Below are positions 7,278-13,980 of a DNA stretch of 13,980 nucleotides, piece by piece. Every line of letters starts with the position of its first letter. Position 1 is the first letter of the stretch. Source of the DNA: JANLQX01 sp031423635 (lineage in GTDB: Bacteria > Actinomycetota > Acidimicrobiia > Acidimicrobiales > JANYDT01); contig JANPFX010000193.1 of the NCBI GenBank assembly GCA_031423635.1, positions 1-13,980 of the forward strand, written 5' to 3'. The position numbers and the translations under genes were made by a program. A model generated the notes under the pieces. It had not been told where the DNA came from. It was given only the letters and a program-made list of their open reading frames with translations, and did not search any database.

Positions 7278-7718
7278 GTGACCACCCGCCCGGTGTTCGC
7301 CTGCCGAAGGACTGTTCCGCTGTCACCTGATCCCGCACACCGCATCGTCGCCGATTCGACCGACTCCATTCGCGCCCTGGCGTTCGCCGCGGCCCGTGCT
7401 GCCGACGACAAGAAGGGCTCCGACGTTCTGGTGCTCGATGTCGGCGAGACCATCGGCATCACCGACGTGTTCGTCATCGCGTCGGCACCGAACACCCGGC
7501 TCGTGTCATTCATGGCCGAAGAAGTCGAACGTGTCGTCAAGGAGGCTGGAGGAGATGGCCCGATCGCCAGCGAGGGTCTCGAAGACGCGAACTGGGTCCT
7601 GCTCGACTTCGGCGGGTTCATCGTCCATCTCTTCTTGGAGGAGACCCGGCGGTTCTACGACCTCGAGCGTCTGTGGGCCGACGCCCCCAAACTCGACTGG
7701 TCGGCCACCACGCCGTAA
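7278..7718 (+). CDS. rsfS: Ribosomal silencing factor RsfS
   Basis: RsfS (Iojap/DUF143 family) binds ribosomal protein uL14 and blocks joining of the 30S and 50S subunits, lowering translation when nutrients run out. The 146-residue product has the conserved core: AARAADDKKGSDVLVLDVGE, TDVFVIASAPNTR, then EGLEDANWVLLDFGGFIVHLF and the FYDLERLW C-terminus. The family core begins near residue 24 (IVADST), so the first 23 residues are an extension; no good internal start exists, and GTG 7278 is supported by a weak -10 box. Pairing with nadD is usual. Confidence 0.93.
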   Translation: MTTRPVFACRRTVPLSPDPAHRIVADSTDSIRALAFAAARAADDKKGSDVLVLDVGETIGITDVFVIASAPNTRLVSFMAEEVERVVKEAGGDGPIASEGLEDANWVLLDFGGFIVHLFLEETRRFYDLERLWADAPKLDWSATTP

Positions 7719-7727
7719 CGCGCCTTC

Positions 7728-7773
7728 GGGTTGGGTGCCGAAGCGGAGCGGCGGCGGGGCCCGACCCGATGTA
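7728..7773 (+). repeat. 46-bp direct repeat, copy 1
   Basis: This sequence is identical over 46 bp to 7861-7906, 133 bp away. It begins 10 bp after the rsfS stop. Its ends can pair (GGGTTGGG with CCCGACCC, one G-U), giving an 8-bp stem around a GC-rich loop. It is probably a dispersed intergenic repeat and could act as a terminator for rsfS, although no T-run follows. Confidence 0.8.
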
Positions 7774-7860
7774 CCCGACGTACGTGAGGCGACGGCCGTG
7801 GGTGAGTGCCTCGGGGAGGAGCTTGCGACGGAAGGGCGCCTCGAACCCCGTAGAGGCCGT

Positions 7861-7906
7861 GGGTTGGGTGCCGAAGCGGAGCGGCGGCGGGGCCCGACCC
7901 GATGTA
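7861..7906 (+). repeat. 46-bp direct repeat, copy 2
   Basis: This is a perfect copy of 7728-7773. It ends 4 bp from the 3' end of the minus-strand tRNA-Val, so the tRNA transcript would run into its hairpin. It does not overlap the tRNA, so it does not resemble a tRNA-derived attachment site. Confidence 0.8.
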
Positions 7907-7910
7907 GTAG

Positions 7911-7984
7911 TGGGCGTGGCAGGGATCGAACCTGCTACCTCATCGATGTCAACGATGCGCTCTAACCATCTGAGCTACACGCCC
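7911..7984 (-). tRNA. tRNA-Val (GAC anticodon)
   Basis: Read on the minus strand, the 74 nt fold into a full cloverleaf: acceptor GGGCGTG/CACGCCC, D-stem GCTC/GAGC, anticodon stem CATCG/CGATG with loop TTGACAT (anticodon GAC), a 5-nt variable loop, T-stem GCAGG/CCTGC with loop TTCGATC, and discriminator A. CCA is not encoded. It would decode GUC and GUU valine codons. Confidence 0.96.
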
Positions 7985-7999
7985 CCGTAGGGAGCCTCG

Positions 8000-8005
8000 A
8001 CCTTA
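8000..8005 (-). promoter_or_regulatory. Candidate -10 box of the tRNA-Val gene
   Basis: TAAGGT on the minus strand lies 15 nt before the first base of the mature tRNA, which fits a short 5' leader trimmed by RNase P. No clear -35 is seen. Confidence 0.5.
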
Positions 8006-8193
8006 GCAGGCCACCCGACGACTCCGATGGCGTCCGGACCCACGCACACCTCGCCGTTCTCGACGCGCACCTCACCGGATTTCGCGCAATGGGGCGTCGA
8101 TTCCCGCCGATCTGCGCGTGAAATCGCGTGTGCGCCGGGCTACAGGTACCGTCCCACCAGTTCCAGATCCGAGTCCACCATGCTGCTGGTGGG

Positions 8194-9165
<972 letters not shown>

Positions 9166-9172
9166 GGCGTTC

Positions 9173-9178
9173 AGTATC
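9173..9178 (-). promoter_or_regulatory. Candidate -10 box (GATACT) of gmd
   Basis: On the minus strand GATACT is followed by 7 nt and ATG 9165, leaving no space for a Shine-Dalgarno. This suggests a leaderless mRNA. Confidence 0.5.
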
Positions 9179-9201
9179 GGCAGACGCTCTCGGGAACTTC
9201 A

Positions 9202-9216
9202 GCCAACTCAGTTGGC
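9202..9216. promoter_or_regulatory. 15-bp dyad between divergent gmd and XRE promoters, candidate operator
   Basis: GCCAAC-TCA-GTTGGC is a perfect 6-bp dyad centred at 9209. Its centre is 31 bp from the near edge of each flanking -10 box (9178 and 9240), so it fits between the two expected -35 positions. The XRE protein encoded alongside is the natural candidate to bind it. Confidence 0.5.
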
Positions 9217-9239
9217 AGGTTCGCAGGTCGGTCGGACCC

Positions 9240-9245
9240 TACAGT
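9240..9245 (+). promoter_or_regulatory. Candidate -10 box (TACAGT) of the XRE gene
   Basis: TACAGT is followed by 7 nt and GTG 9253. This fixes the start of the XRE gene among many in-frame alternatives. Confidence 0.5.
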
Positions 9246-9252
9246 TGTCGTC

Positions 9253-9744
9253 GTGAGCGGCGTGAGCGGATCCAAGGCACTGGGCGACCGGATCGCCACG
9301 CTCCGCGTCGAGCGCGGATGGACACAGCAGGATCTTGCCGATCGCCTTGCCATGAGCCGCACGGCACTTTCTCATCTCGAGGCGGGCATGCGAGTGGCAT
9401 CGGAGAGAACGGTGGTCATCCTTTCCGGTGTCTTCGGGATCGATCCGTTCTCCCTGGTCGCGGGGACCTCCTATCCCTTGGCGAAGGCCGAGCGCCTCCC
9501 CGTCATCGTTGCGCTGCACACGGAAGTCGATCTGGCGCTGGCGCTTTGCGCGGCAGAAACCGAGGTGGCTTCCCGGTCCGGCAACAGCGCGCTGCTTGCC
9601 GAGCGGGCGAATTGGTGGGCTGCTCGGCTCCGAACGCTGGCGCAACGCTGGCCGGATGCGCGTGACTGCGGACGCCTCGACGCGGCGATTCGTCGCATGG
9701 TCGCGCTGGCCCAGACGCCGGACCTTGCCCCCGAACTCAGCTGA
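9253..9744 (+). CDS. XRE-family helix-turn-helix regulator
   Basis: The frame is open for far longer upstream, but the coding signal and a -10 box 7 nt before GTG 9253 place the start here, giving 163 residues. Residues about 10-66 form an XRE/HTH_3 domain (RIATLRVERGWTQQDLADRL, then MSRTALSHLEAG). Residues about 70-163 are helical with several Trp and Arg and match no domain I recognise; they may bind a ligand or mediate oligomerisation. The gene is divergent from gmd with a symmetric dyad between them, which suggests that it represses itself and possibly gmd. Its 3' end overlaps the convergent VOC gene by 8 bp. Confidence 0.8.
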   Translation: MSGVSGSKALGDRIATLRVERGWTQQDLADRLAMSRTALSHLEAGMRVASERTVVILSGVFGIDPFSLVAGTSYPLAKAERLPVIVALHTEVDLALALCAAETEVASRSGNSALLAERANWWAARLRTLAQRWPDARDCGRLDAAIRRMVALAQTPDLAPELS

Positions 9745-10126
9745 CGAGGTCGGGCTCGTCGTTCGGCAGGTGCGCGTAGAAGGTGAGCAGGGTGCCCTCG
9801 GGTGCGGTCACCGTGGTGTTGCGATGGCCCCAGGGCTGATTCGCCGGCGCGCTGAGGATGACGACGCCGGCGGCGGCAAGCCGATCGTGGGTCTCGTCGA
9901 TCGCGTCGGGCGAGTCCAGCTCGACTCCGAGGCGCAGTCCGTCATGTGCCATCCGGCTCTCGACGAGCTCGACGCATCCTCCCGGGGTGAGCCGAAGGAT
10001 CATGCCGGCCGGCTGGACGTCATCGGCCGGCCATTCCTCGACGACGCTCGCTCCGAGGGTGTCGCGGTAGAAGCTGCGTGAGCGCGCGAACGTCGGCGTC
10101 GGGACGATCACCCGGAGATCAGCCAC
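9737..10126 (-). CDS. VOC (glyoxalase/bleomycin-resistance fold) family protein
   Basis: This 129-residue single-domain protein has two beta-alpha-beta-beta-beta halves typical of the vicinal oxygen chelate fold: ADLRVIVPTPTFARSRSFYRDTLG at the start, then CVELVESR and, in the second half, PWGHRNTTVTAPEGTLLTFY. Family members are metal-dependent lyases, dioxygenases or resistance proteins; this one cannot be assigned further. GTG 10126 is chosen because it overlaps the dehalogenase stop in GTGGCTGA, a coupling arrangement; an ATG at 10156 would add 10 residues and overlap more. It converges on and overlaps the XRE gene by 8 bp. Confidence 0.8.
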   Translation of the reverse strand: MADLRVIVPTPTFARSRSFYRDTLGASVVEEWPADDVQPAGMILRLTPGGCVELVESRMAHDGLRLGVELDSPDAIDETHDRLAAAGVVILSAPANQPWGHRNTTVTAPEGTLLTFYAHLPNDEPDLVS

Positions 10127-11009
10127 GCGGGACGACCCGGAGAATGAGGGCGGCAAGCTCCGGGCCGCAGTCCTCCTGGAGGAAGTGGCCGCCTGACGTC
10201 GTCACGTGCGGCTGATCCTGAGCCCCGGGGACGTCTCGGAGGAACACCCGCTCGCCGCCCTTGGTGACCGGATCGTTGTCGCTGAAGGCGCACACGAACG
10301 GCTTCGTCCACGACCGGAGGACCTCCCATGCTGCCTTGTTCGCCGCCGTGCTCGGGTTGTCGGCTTCAGTCGGCACCATCGACGGCAGTTGACGGGGCCC
10401 GGCCTTGTGCCCTTCGGTCGGGAACGGAGCGTCGTAGGCGGCGATCTCGGCGGGGGAGAGGTCCCGGCCGGTGCCGCCGTTCACGATGACGCCGACCGGG
10501 AACGTCTCGACCGTCTGGGAGAACTTCTGCCAGGCCATGAACGCGTCGGTCGGCTTGTTCTCGCCCGTCGGAAGCCCGGTATTGGCCACGACGACGGCAG
10601 CGAAACGATCGGGCTCGGCGGTGACGAGGCGTAGACCGATGAGGCCGCCCCAGTCCTGTCCGAAGAACGTCACGTCGCCTGGATCCACCGCGCGGATCCA
10701 GGCGAGCATCCAGTCGACGTGGTGCTCGTACGTATGCGCGCTTCGTTCCGTCGGCTTGTCGCTCCGCCCGAAGCCCACCAGGTCTGGAGCGAGCACCCGG
10801 CACCCGCCTGCGACGAGCGGCGGGATCATGAAGCGGTAGAGGTAGCTCCACGACGGCTCGCCGTGGATGAGCAGCACCACCGGACCGTCGGCAGGTCCCT
10901 CGTCGACATAGGCGATGCGAAGACCGTCGGGCAGATCGACGTAGCGCGGCTCATAGGGCCAGCCCGGCAGTTCGGCGAACGCGGCGTCGGGGGTACGAAG
11001 GGTTTCCAC
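10119..11009 (-). CDS. Haloalkane dehalogenase (subfamily HLD-I-like)
   Basis: The enzyme hydrolyses carbon-halogen bonds of haloalkanes to an alcohol and halide. The 296-residue alpha/beta hydrolase has the oxyanion segment HGEPSWSYLYR (49-59), nucleophile D119 in GQDWGG with halide-binding W120, a cap-domain Trp (W160 in AWQKF), acid D246 in SDNDPV and base H275 in GGHFLQED. D-H-D with two Trp is the HLD-I pattern of DhlA. GTG 11009 is preferred because the product then begins METLRTPDAAF, matching the DhlA N-terminus; GTG 11027 would add six residues. The stop overlaps the VOC start, so the two are one operon. Natural substrate unknown; fortuitous haloalkane activity is common in this family. 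Confidence 0.88.
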   Translation of the reverse strand: METLRTPDAAFAELPGWPYEPRYVDLPDGLRIAYVDEGPADGPVVLLIHGEPSWSYLYRFMIPPLVAGGCRVLAPDLVGFGRSDKPTERSAHTYEHHVDWMLAWIRAVDPGDVTFFGQDWGGLIGLRLVTAEPDRFAAVVVANTGLPTGENKPTDAFMAWQKFSQTVETFPVGVIVNGGTGRDLSPAEIAAYDAPFPTEGHKAGPRQLPSMVPTEADNPSTAANKAAWEVLRSWTKPFVCAFSDNDPVTKGGERVFLRDVPGAQDQPHVTTSGGHFLQEDCGPELAALILRVVPRG

Positions 11010-11017
11010 GGCGGCTG

Positions 11018-11023
11018 ATCCTG
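11018..11023 (-). promoter_or_regulatory. Weak candidate -10 box (CAGGAT) of the dehalogenase-VOC operon
   Basis: CAGGAT on the minus strand lies 8 nt before GTG 11009. It departs from TANNNT at the first base. It is listed because it has nearly the spacing of the other candidate leaderless promoters. Confidence 0.25.
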
Positions 11024-11229
11024 GCACGGGCCTTGCCGGACAGGCGAGTCGACCCGGCGTGTGCTCACCACGCGGTCCGCCGCCACTTCACGGTGTGCCA
11101 CCGAGCGACTTCAGCGAGTCCTTGTCAGAGCTCGGGGCACCGGGCGGTCCTTCCCAGGGCGTGGTTGGACTTTGGAGCAGGCAAAGGCGGGAAGTACGAC
11201 CCCGATGCGCTCGATGACCGGGGAGTGCG

Positions 11230-11703
11230 TCAGCCCTTGCCCTTCGCCTTGCCGTTGCCGCGGCCCTTGTTGCCGTTGCCGTTGCCCTTGTCGTTCTCGT
11301 TCTCACCTTGGTCGTCGTCATGGCGTGGCTTCGTCGTAGACGTCGCCAGCGCAGTGGAGCTCGTCGAGACCGGCTTCGTGGTCACCGTCGTGGTGGACCC
11401 GGCGAGGGTGGTCGTCGGGCGGTGGGGCTTGCCGCAGTCGCTCTTCGCCGCTGCCGCCCGCTCTCCCTTCGGTCGTGACGAGACCCATTCACCGTGGTTT
11501 CGGGCGTTCTCGCACGTGATGACGCGGCGCGTCGTCGCGGTGACGGGTTTCGTCGTGGTCGTGGTGGATGGAGCGGCCGTGACCACGACGACCGTGACGA
11601 CCACCGTAGGCGGCACTGTCGTCTGGGCTCCAGCAGGCGCGCTGCCGGCGAGGACGAGTGCGCCGACGGCGGCGAGCGGTGCGAGGAAACGTGACGCGTT
11701 CAT
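11230..11703 (-). CDS. Small secreted Thr-rich protein with basic Gly/Asn/Lys tail
   Basis: The 157-residue product begins with a signal peptide (hydrophobic core about 6-22, AGA cleavage site near 26/27). The mature part is mostly low-complexity: Thr/Val-rich 27-60, a short conserved-looking core with two cysteines (ITCENARNHGEWVS, then AAKSDCGKP), another Thr/Ser-rich stretch, and an acidic patch HDDDQGENEND followed by a Lys/Gly/Asn-rich tail. The core pattern, with Cys, NHG-[EY]-W/Y-V-S and a second Cys, occurs in other actinobacterial secreted proteins of unknown role; this is from memory. The two cysteines could form a disulfide. AGGAG at 11708-11712 supports ATG 11703. A four-copy 11-bp array lies upstream. 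I do not know its function; binding to acidic cell-wall polymers through the tail is a guess. Confidence 0.75.
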   Translation of the reverse strand: MNASRFLAPLAAVGALVLAGSAPAGAQTTVPPTVVVTVVVVTAAPSTTTTTKPVTATTRRVITCENARNHGEWVSSRPKGERAAAAKSDCGKPHRPTTTLAGSTTTVTTKPVSTSSTALATSTTKPRHDDDQGENENDKGNGNGNKGRGNGKAKGKG

Positions 11704-11707
11704 GGAA

Positions 11708-11712
11708 CTCCT
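11708..11712 (-). promoter_or_regulatory. Shine-Dalgarno of the secreted Thr-rich protein
   Basis: AGGAG on the minus strand lies 4 nt before ATG 11703. Unlike most neighbours, this gene therefore has a leadered mRNA. Confidence 0.6.
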
Positions 11713-11768
11713 GGGGTCGAGCCGTCGGCGAAGTACGTGGAACGGCTCCGCTGCGTGGGCGTGGAATC

Positions 11769-11774
11769 ATCATC
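11769..11774 (-). promoter_or_regulatory. Candidate -10 box downstream of the 11-bp array
   Basis: GATGAT on the minus strand lies 9 bp after the last hexamer of the array. In PHO-box-type promoters the activator sites replace the -35 and end about 10 bp before the -10. GATGAT also occurs overlapping at 11766-11771. Weak by itself. Confidence 0.3.
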
Positions 11775-11783
11775 GGCACGGAG

Positions 11784-11822
11784 TGTGAGCAACTTGTGAG
11801 GGATTTGTCAGCGGGATGTCTC
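11784..11822 (-). promoter_or_regulatory. Four-hexamer array with 11-bp period (OmpR/PhoP-type site)
   Basis: On the minus strand, GAGACA, CTGACA, CTCACA and CTCACA occur at exact 11-bp steps (11817-11822, 11806-11811, 11795-11800, 11784-11789). Direct repeats in this phase are typical of OmpR/PhoB-family response regulators; the two best copies match the TCACA-N6-TCACA form known for mycobacterial PhoP. The array ends 80 bp before the secreted-protein start. Confidence 0.5.
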
Positions 11823-11984
11823 ACCCGCAGGCCTTTGGGGTTCCCTCCAGGTTCGTCCGGGGAATGCGGCACCACCCCCGCTCGGTCAAGAACTATGAAG
11901 CCGCCAAGGGGCGAGGCGCTTCAGTCCAACGGAGGTGCGGCGCCGTCGGCGACGGGCAGCGAAGTTCATGGCGCGACGGTGAAC

Positions 11985-12007
11985 GTCACGGACCGACTCG
12001 TCGTGAC
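11985..12007 (-). terminator. Stem-loop downstream of the Ig-repeat gene
   Basis: GTCACG and CGTGAC frame an 11-nt interval; with one bulged G the stem can extend to 8 bp. It begins 26 bp after the stop of the Ig-repeat gene. No U-run follows. It could instead be coding if the gene carries a frameshift at its end. Confidence 0.25.
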
Positions 12008-12033
12008 CGGTTCCTCGCCGGCTTCTTGCCCGG

Positions 12034-13980
12034 TCACTTCTTGACGATGAACACGAGGTTCGTCAGTCCCGTCGAGGTAGCGGTGATGTTGGTGGTCGCG
12101 TTGGCGTTTGCATTGTTCGTGACGGTGAACTGGGGGCTTCGATTCGTCGGCGAGCCCGAACCCGTGACAGTCACCGGCGAGGTGACCGGGAACTGTGCAC
12201 TATTACTGCTCACGAGGTTGATGGTGAAGGCTGCGGCTGCGGGCACGTTGTCGAAGGCGTCGAGGACATCAATGGTGGCCTTGAAAGTGCCGATGCCGCC
12301 TGTGGTAAACGGCGAGGTGCACGCCACCGCACTGCCGTTAACGAGACAGTTCGAGAGCACCATCTTCGAGGCCGCTGCCGGGTTGATGGTGACAGACGAG
12401 CTGGTGACGGTGGCCGCGCCGTCGGTGGCGGTGAGCGTGTAGGAGCCCGACTTCGTGATCTTGCATCCGGCGAAGGTGGCGATGCCGCTGGCGTTGGTTG
12501 TCGCGGTCGTGGAGGTGCAGGAGAACCCGACCGACGCACCGCCGGTGACCGTCAGTACGACCGAGTCACCGGAGCGAGGGTTGCCGAACGCATCGACCAC
12601 GGTGACCGACGGCTGCTGTGCGAAGTCGACACCGGCGATGGTCGGGCCCGGCGACGGTTGTGTCGAGAACGTCGCGGTCGAGGCCGCTGCCGGGTTGATG
12701 GTGACGTTCGAGCTGGTGACGGTGGCCGCACCGGCGGTGGCGGTGAGTGTGTACGAGCCGCTCGTGGTGATCTTGCATCCGGCGAAGGTGGCGATGCCGC
12801 TGGCGTTGGTTGTTGCGGTCGTGGAGGTGCAGGAGAACCCGACGGTGGGGTTGCCCGTGACGCTGAGTACAACCGAGTCGCCGGAGCGGGGGTTGCCGAA
12901 CGCATCGACCACGGTGACCGACGGTTGCTGGGCGAAGTTGACACCGGCGACGGTCGTGGCCGACGGTTGCGTCGAGAACGTCGCGGTCGCGGCGGCTGCC
13001 GGGTTGATGGTGACGTTCGTGCTGGCGACGGAGGCCGCACCGGCGGTGGCGGTGAGTGTGTATGAGCCGCTCGTGGTGATCTTGCATCCGGCGAAGGTGG
13101 CGATGCTGCTGGCGTTGGTTGTTGCGGTCGTGGAGGTGCAGGAGAAGTTAACCGACGGATTACCCGTCACCGCTAGCACGACCGAGGCACCGGACACGAG
13201 GTTGCCGCCGGCATCGGTGGCGGTGACAGACGGTTGCTGCGCGAAGTTGACACCGGCGACGGTGATCGCCGACGGTTGTGTGGAGAACGCCAACGTCGCC
13301 ACCGGGCCGACGGTGATGTTGATCGAGTTGCTGGCGGTACTGATCGCGCCAACGGTCGCGGTCAGCGTATAGGTACCGGCCGTGTTGATCCTGCAGCCAG
13401 CGAACGTGGCGAGACCGCCGGAGTCGGAGCTGACGGTCGCGTTCGAGCAGGAGAAGCCGACCGCAGGATTGGTGGTGACCGACAGCGTCACGGACGCGGG
13501 CGTCGTCACCAGGTTTCCGAACGTGTCCCTGAGGGTCACGATCGGCTGCGTGGTGAAGGCGACCCCACCTGTGGAACCGGAGGGCTGGGTCGAGAACGTG
13601 AGGCTCGCGGTGGCGGCATGCGCGATCGTGAACGAGTTGCTCGTGTCGCCGGCAAGGCCCGCGCTCGTAGCCGTCAGCGTGTACGTGCCGGTCTTGTTGA
13701 CCGAGAGGTTGCTGAACGTGGCGATGCCACCGGACGCCGTCGCCGATGCGGTCCCGGTGAGGGTGGCGCCATTCGGTGTCGTGAGGGCGACGGCAACCGT
13801 GGCGCTGCTCGTCGTGATCAGGTTGCCGACCGCATCCTCGACTCGGACGGTAACTGCCGGCGTGATCGTTACGCCCGCCACCGCGTTGGTCGGTTGCTGA
13901 GAGAACGTGAGCTTGGACGCCGCTCCCACCGTGATGTTGAACGTGCTACTGGGCGGGGTGGTGGTGAGGCCGCTGCTGGT
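12034..13980 (-). CDS. Large surface protein with Ig-like tandem repeats, 5' end cut by window
   Basis: The frame is open through the right edge, so only the C-terminal 648 residues are visible; the GTG at 13929 is internal. Five repeats of about 103 residues follow the pattern TFSTQPS...VAGV.FAQQPSVTVVDAFGNP...SVVL.VTGN..., with FSC and FAGCKI supplying two cysteines in the last four, and GSYTLTATAGA as a closing strand. This is the layout of bacterial Ig-like (Big/invasin-type) domains of cell-surface or secreted proteins. The last about 110 residues form a divergent domain with its own two cysteines, ending NLVFIVKK. No LPXTG motif, membrane anchor or other sorting signal is visible. Role unknown; adhesion is possible. 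The signal peptide would lie outside the window. Confidence 0.8.
   Translation of the reverse strand, partial: TSSGLTTTPPSSTFNITVGAASKLTFSQQPTNAVAGVTITPAVTVRVEDAVGNLITTSSATVAVALTTPNGATLTGTASATASGGIATFSNLSVNKTGTYTLTATSAGLAGDTSNSFTIAHAATASLTFSTQPSGSTGGVAFTTQPIVTLRDTFGNLVTTPASVTLSVTTNPAVGFSCSNATVSSDSGGLATFAGCRINTAGTYTLTATVGAISTASNSINITVGPVATLAFSTQPSAITVAGVNFAQQPSVTATDAGGNLVSGASVVLAVTGNPSVNFSCTSTTATTNASSIATFAGCKITTSGSYTLTATAGAASVASTNVTINPAAAATATFSTQPSATTVAGVNFAQQPSVTVVDAFGNPRSGDSVVLSVTGNPTVGFSCTSTTATTNASGIATFAGCKITTSGSYTLTATAGAATVTSSNVTINPAAASTATFSTQPSPGPTIAGVDFAQQPSVTVVDAFGNPRSGDSVVLTVTGGASVGFSCTSTTATTNASGIATFAGCKITKSGSYTLTATDGAATVTSSSVTINPAAASKMVLSNCLVNGSAVACTSPFTTGGIGTFKATIDVLDAFDNVPAAAAFTINLVSSNSAQFPVTSPVTVTGSGSPTNRSPQFTVTNNANANATTNITATSTGLTNLVFIVKK
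12368..13297 (-). repeat. Three near-identical 309-312-bp tandem units within the Ig-repeat gene
   Basis: Units at about 12368-12679, 12680-12988 and 12989-13297 are highly similar in DNA, not only in protein; for example, a block starting TTGCATCCGGCGAAGGTGGC recurs at 12461, 12773 and 13082. The first is 3 bp longer because of one extra codon. The flanking units are more diverged, which suggests recent copying within the array. Confidence 0.85.

Larger units (their letters stand above)
7719..8193. other. 475-base region without protein genes
   Basis: This stretch holds two copies of a 46-bp repeat, a tRNA-Val gene with its promoter and the extra copy of the gmd tail, each listed separately. 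Between the repeats (7774-7860) and between the tRNA promoter and the gmd duplication (8006-8136) I see no gene or clear motif. Open frames across the 46-bp repeats have no sign of being translated. Confidence 0.6.

Noticed and set aside
7728..7984. The 46-bp repeats as integration (att) sites next to a tRNA gene
   Set aside because: They do not overlap the tRNA 3' end, only 87 bp separates them, and no integrase or mobile gene is present.
7396..7990. Open frames across the 46-bp repeats giving repeated PKRSGGGARPD peptides
   Set aside because: They come from intergenic repeat DNA and run across a tRNA gene on the other strand; no start signal or domain supports them.
11800..11880. Minus-strand sequence with GAACC, GGGAACCCC, GCGGGTGA and CCCGC resembling the 5' half of a c-di-AMP (ydaO-type) riboswitch
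   Set aside because: The conserved 3' half is missing, and the likely promoter with the 11-bp array lies downstream of it, so it would not be in the mRNA. An Infernal search with RF00379 would settle it.
12455..13372. 305-codon plus-strand open frame with internal repeats
   Set aside because: It is the antisense of the Ig-repeat units; its repeats simply mirror theirs, and its composition (Val/Ala/Thr-rich without domains) is not convincing.

Overview
The window looks like chromosomal DNA of a high-GC actinobacterium. The signs are the codon use, an F420-type LLM oxidoreductase, the nadD-rsfS pair, and several genes that begin about 7 nt after a TANNNT-like -10 box, which suggests leaderless mRNAs. 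An Acidimicrobiia (Ilumatobacter-like) origin is my inference, not something I could test. No phage, insertion sequence or CRISPR array is visible.

Left part, plus strand: the 3' end of a GH44 endoglucanase/xyloglucanase gene (cut by the window edge); an unusual ABC ATPase with a long disordered N-terminal region; an aldo/keto reductase preceded by what looks like a 10-codon leaderless leader peptide; a LysR-type regulator with a good candidate operator; an F420-type LLM oxidoreductase; nadD; and rsfS (ribosomal silencing factor).

Middle: a roughly 475-base stretch without protein genes holds a minus-strand tRNA-Val(GAC), two identical 46-bp direct repeats and a 54-bp-period tandem duplication of the 3' end of gmd. 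gmd (GDP-mannose 4,6-dehydratase, minus) is divergent from an XRE regulator (plus). A 15-bp dyad sits at equal distance from their two candidate -10 boxes.

Right part, minus strand: a haloalkane dehalogenase translationally coupled to a VOC/glyoxalase-fold protein; a small secreted Thr-rich protein preceded by four hexamers in an 11-bp-period array, like an OmpR/PhoP-type response-regulator site; and the C-terminal part of a large cell-surface protein made of about 103-residue Ig-like repeats, cut by the right window edge.

Most genes are ordinary. The more interesting signals are regulatory and structural: recurrent leaderless promoters, the coupled leader peptide, three dyads placed as operators, the 11-bp array, the duplicated gmd tail, and a possible frameshift at the end of the Ig-repeat gene. 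I found no convincing new multi-gene system.
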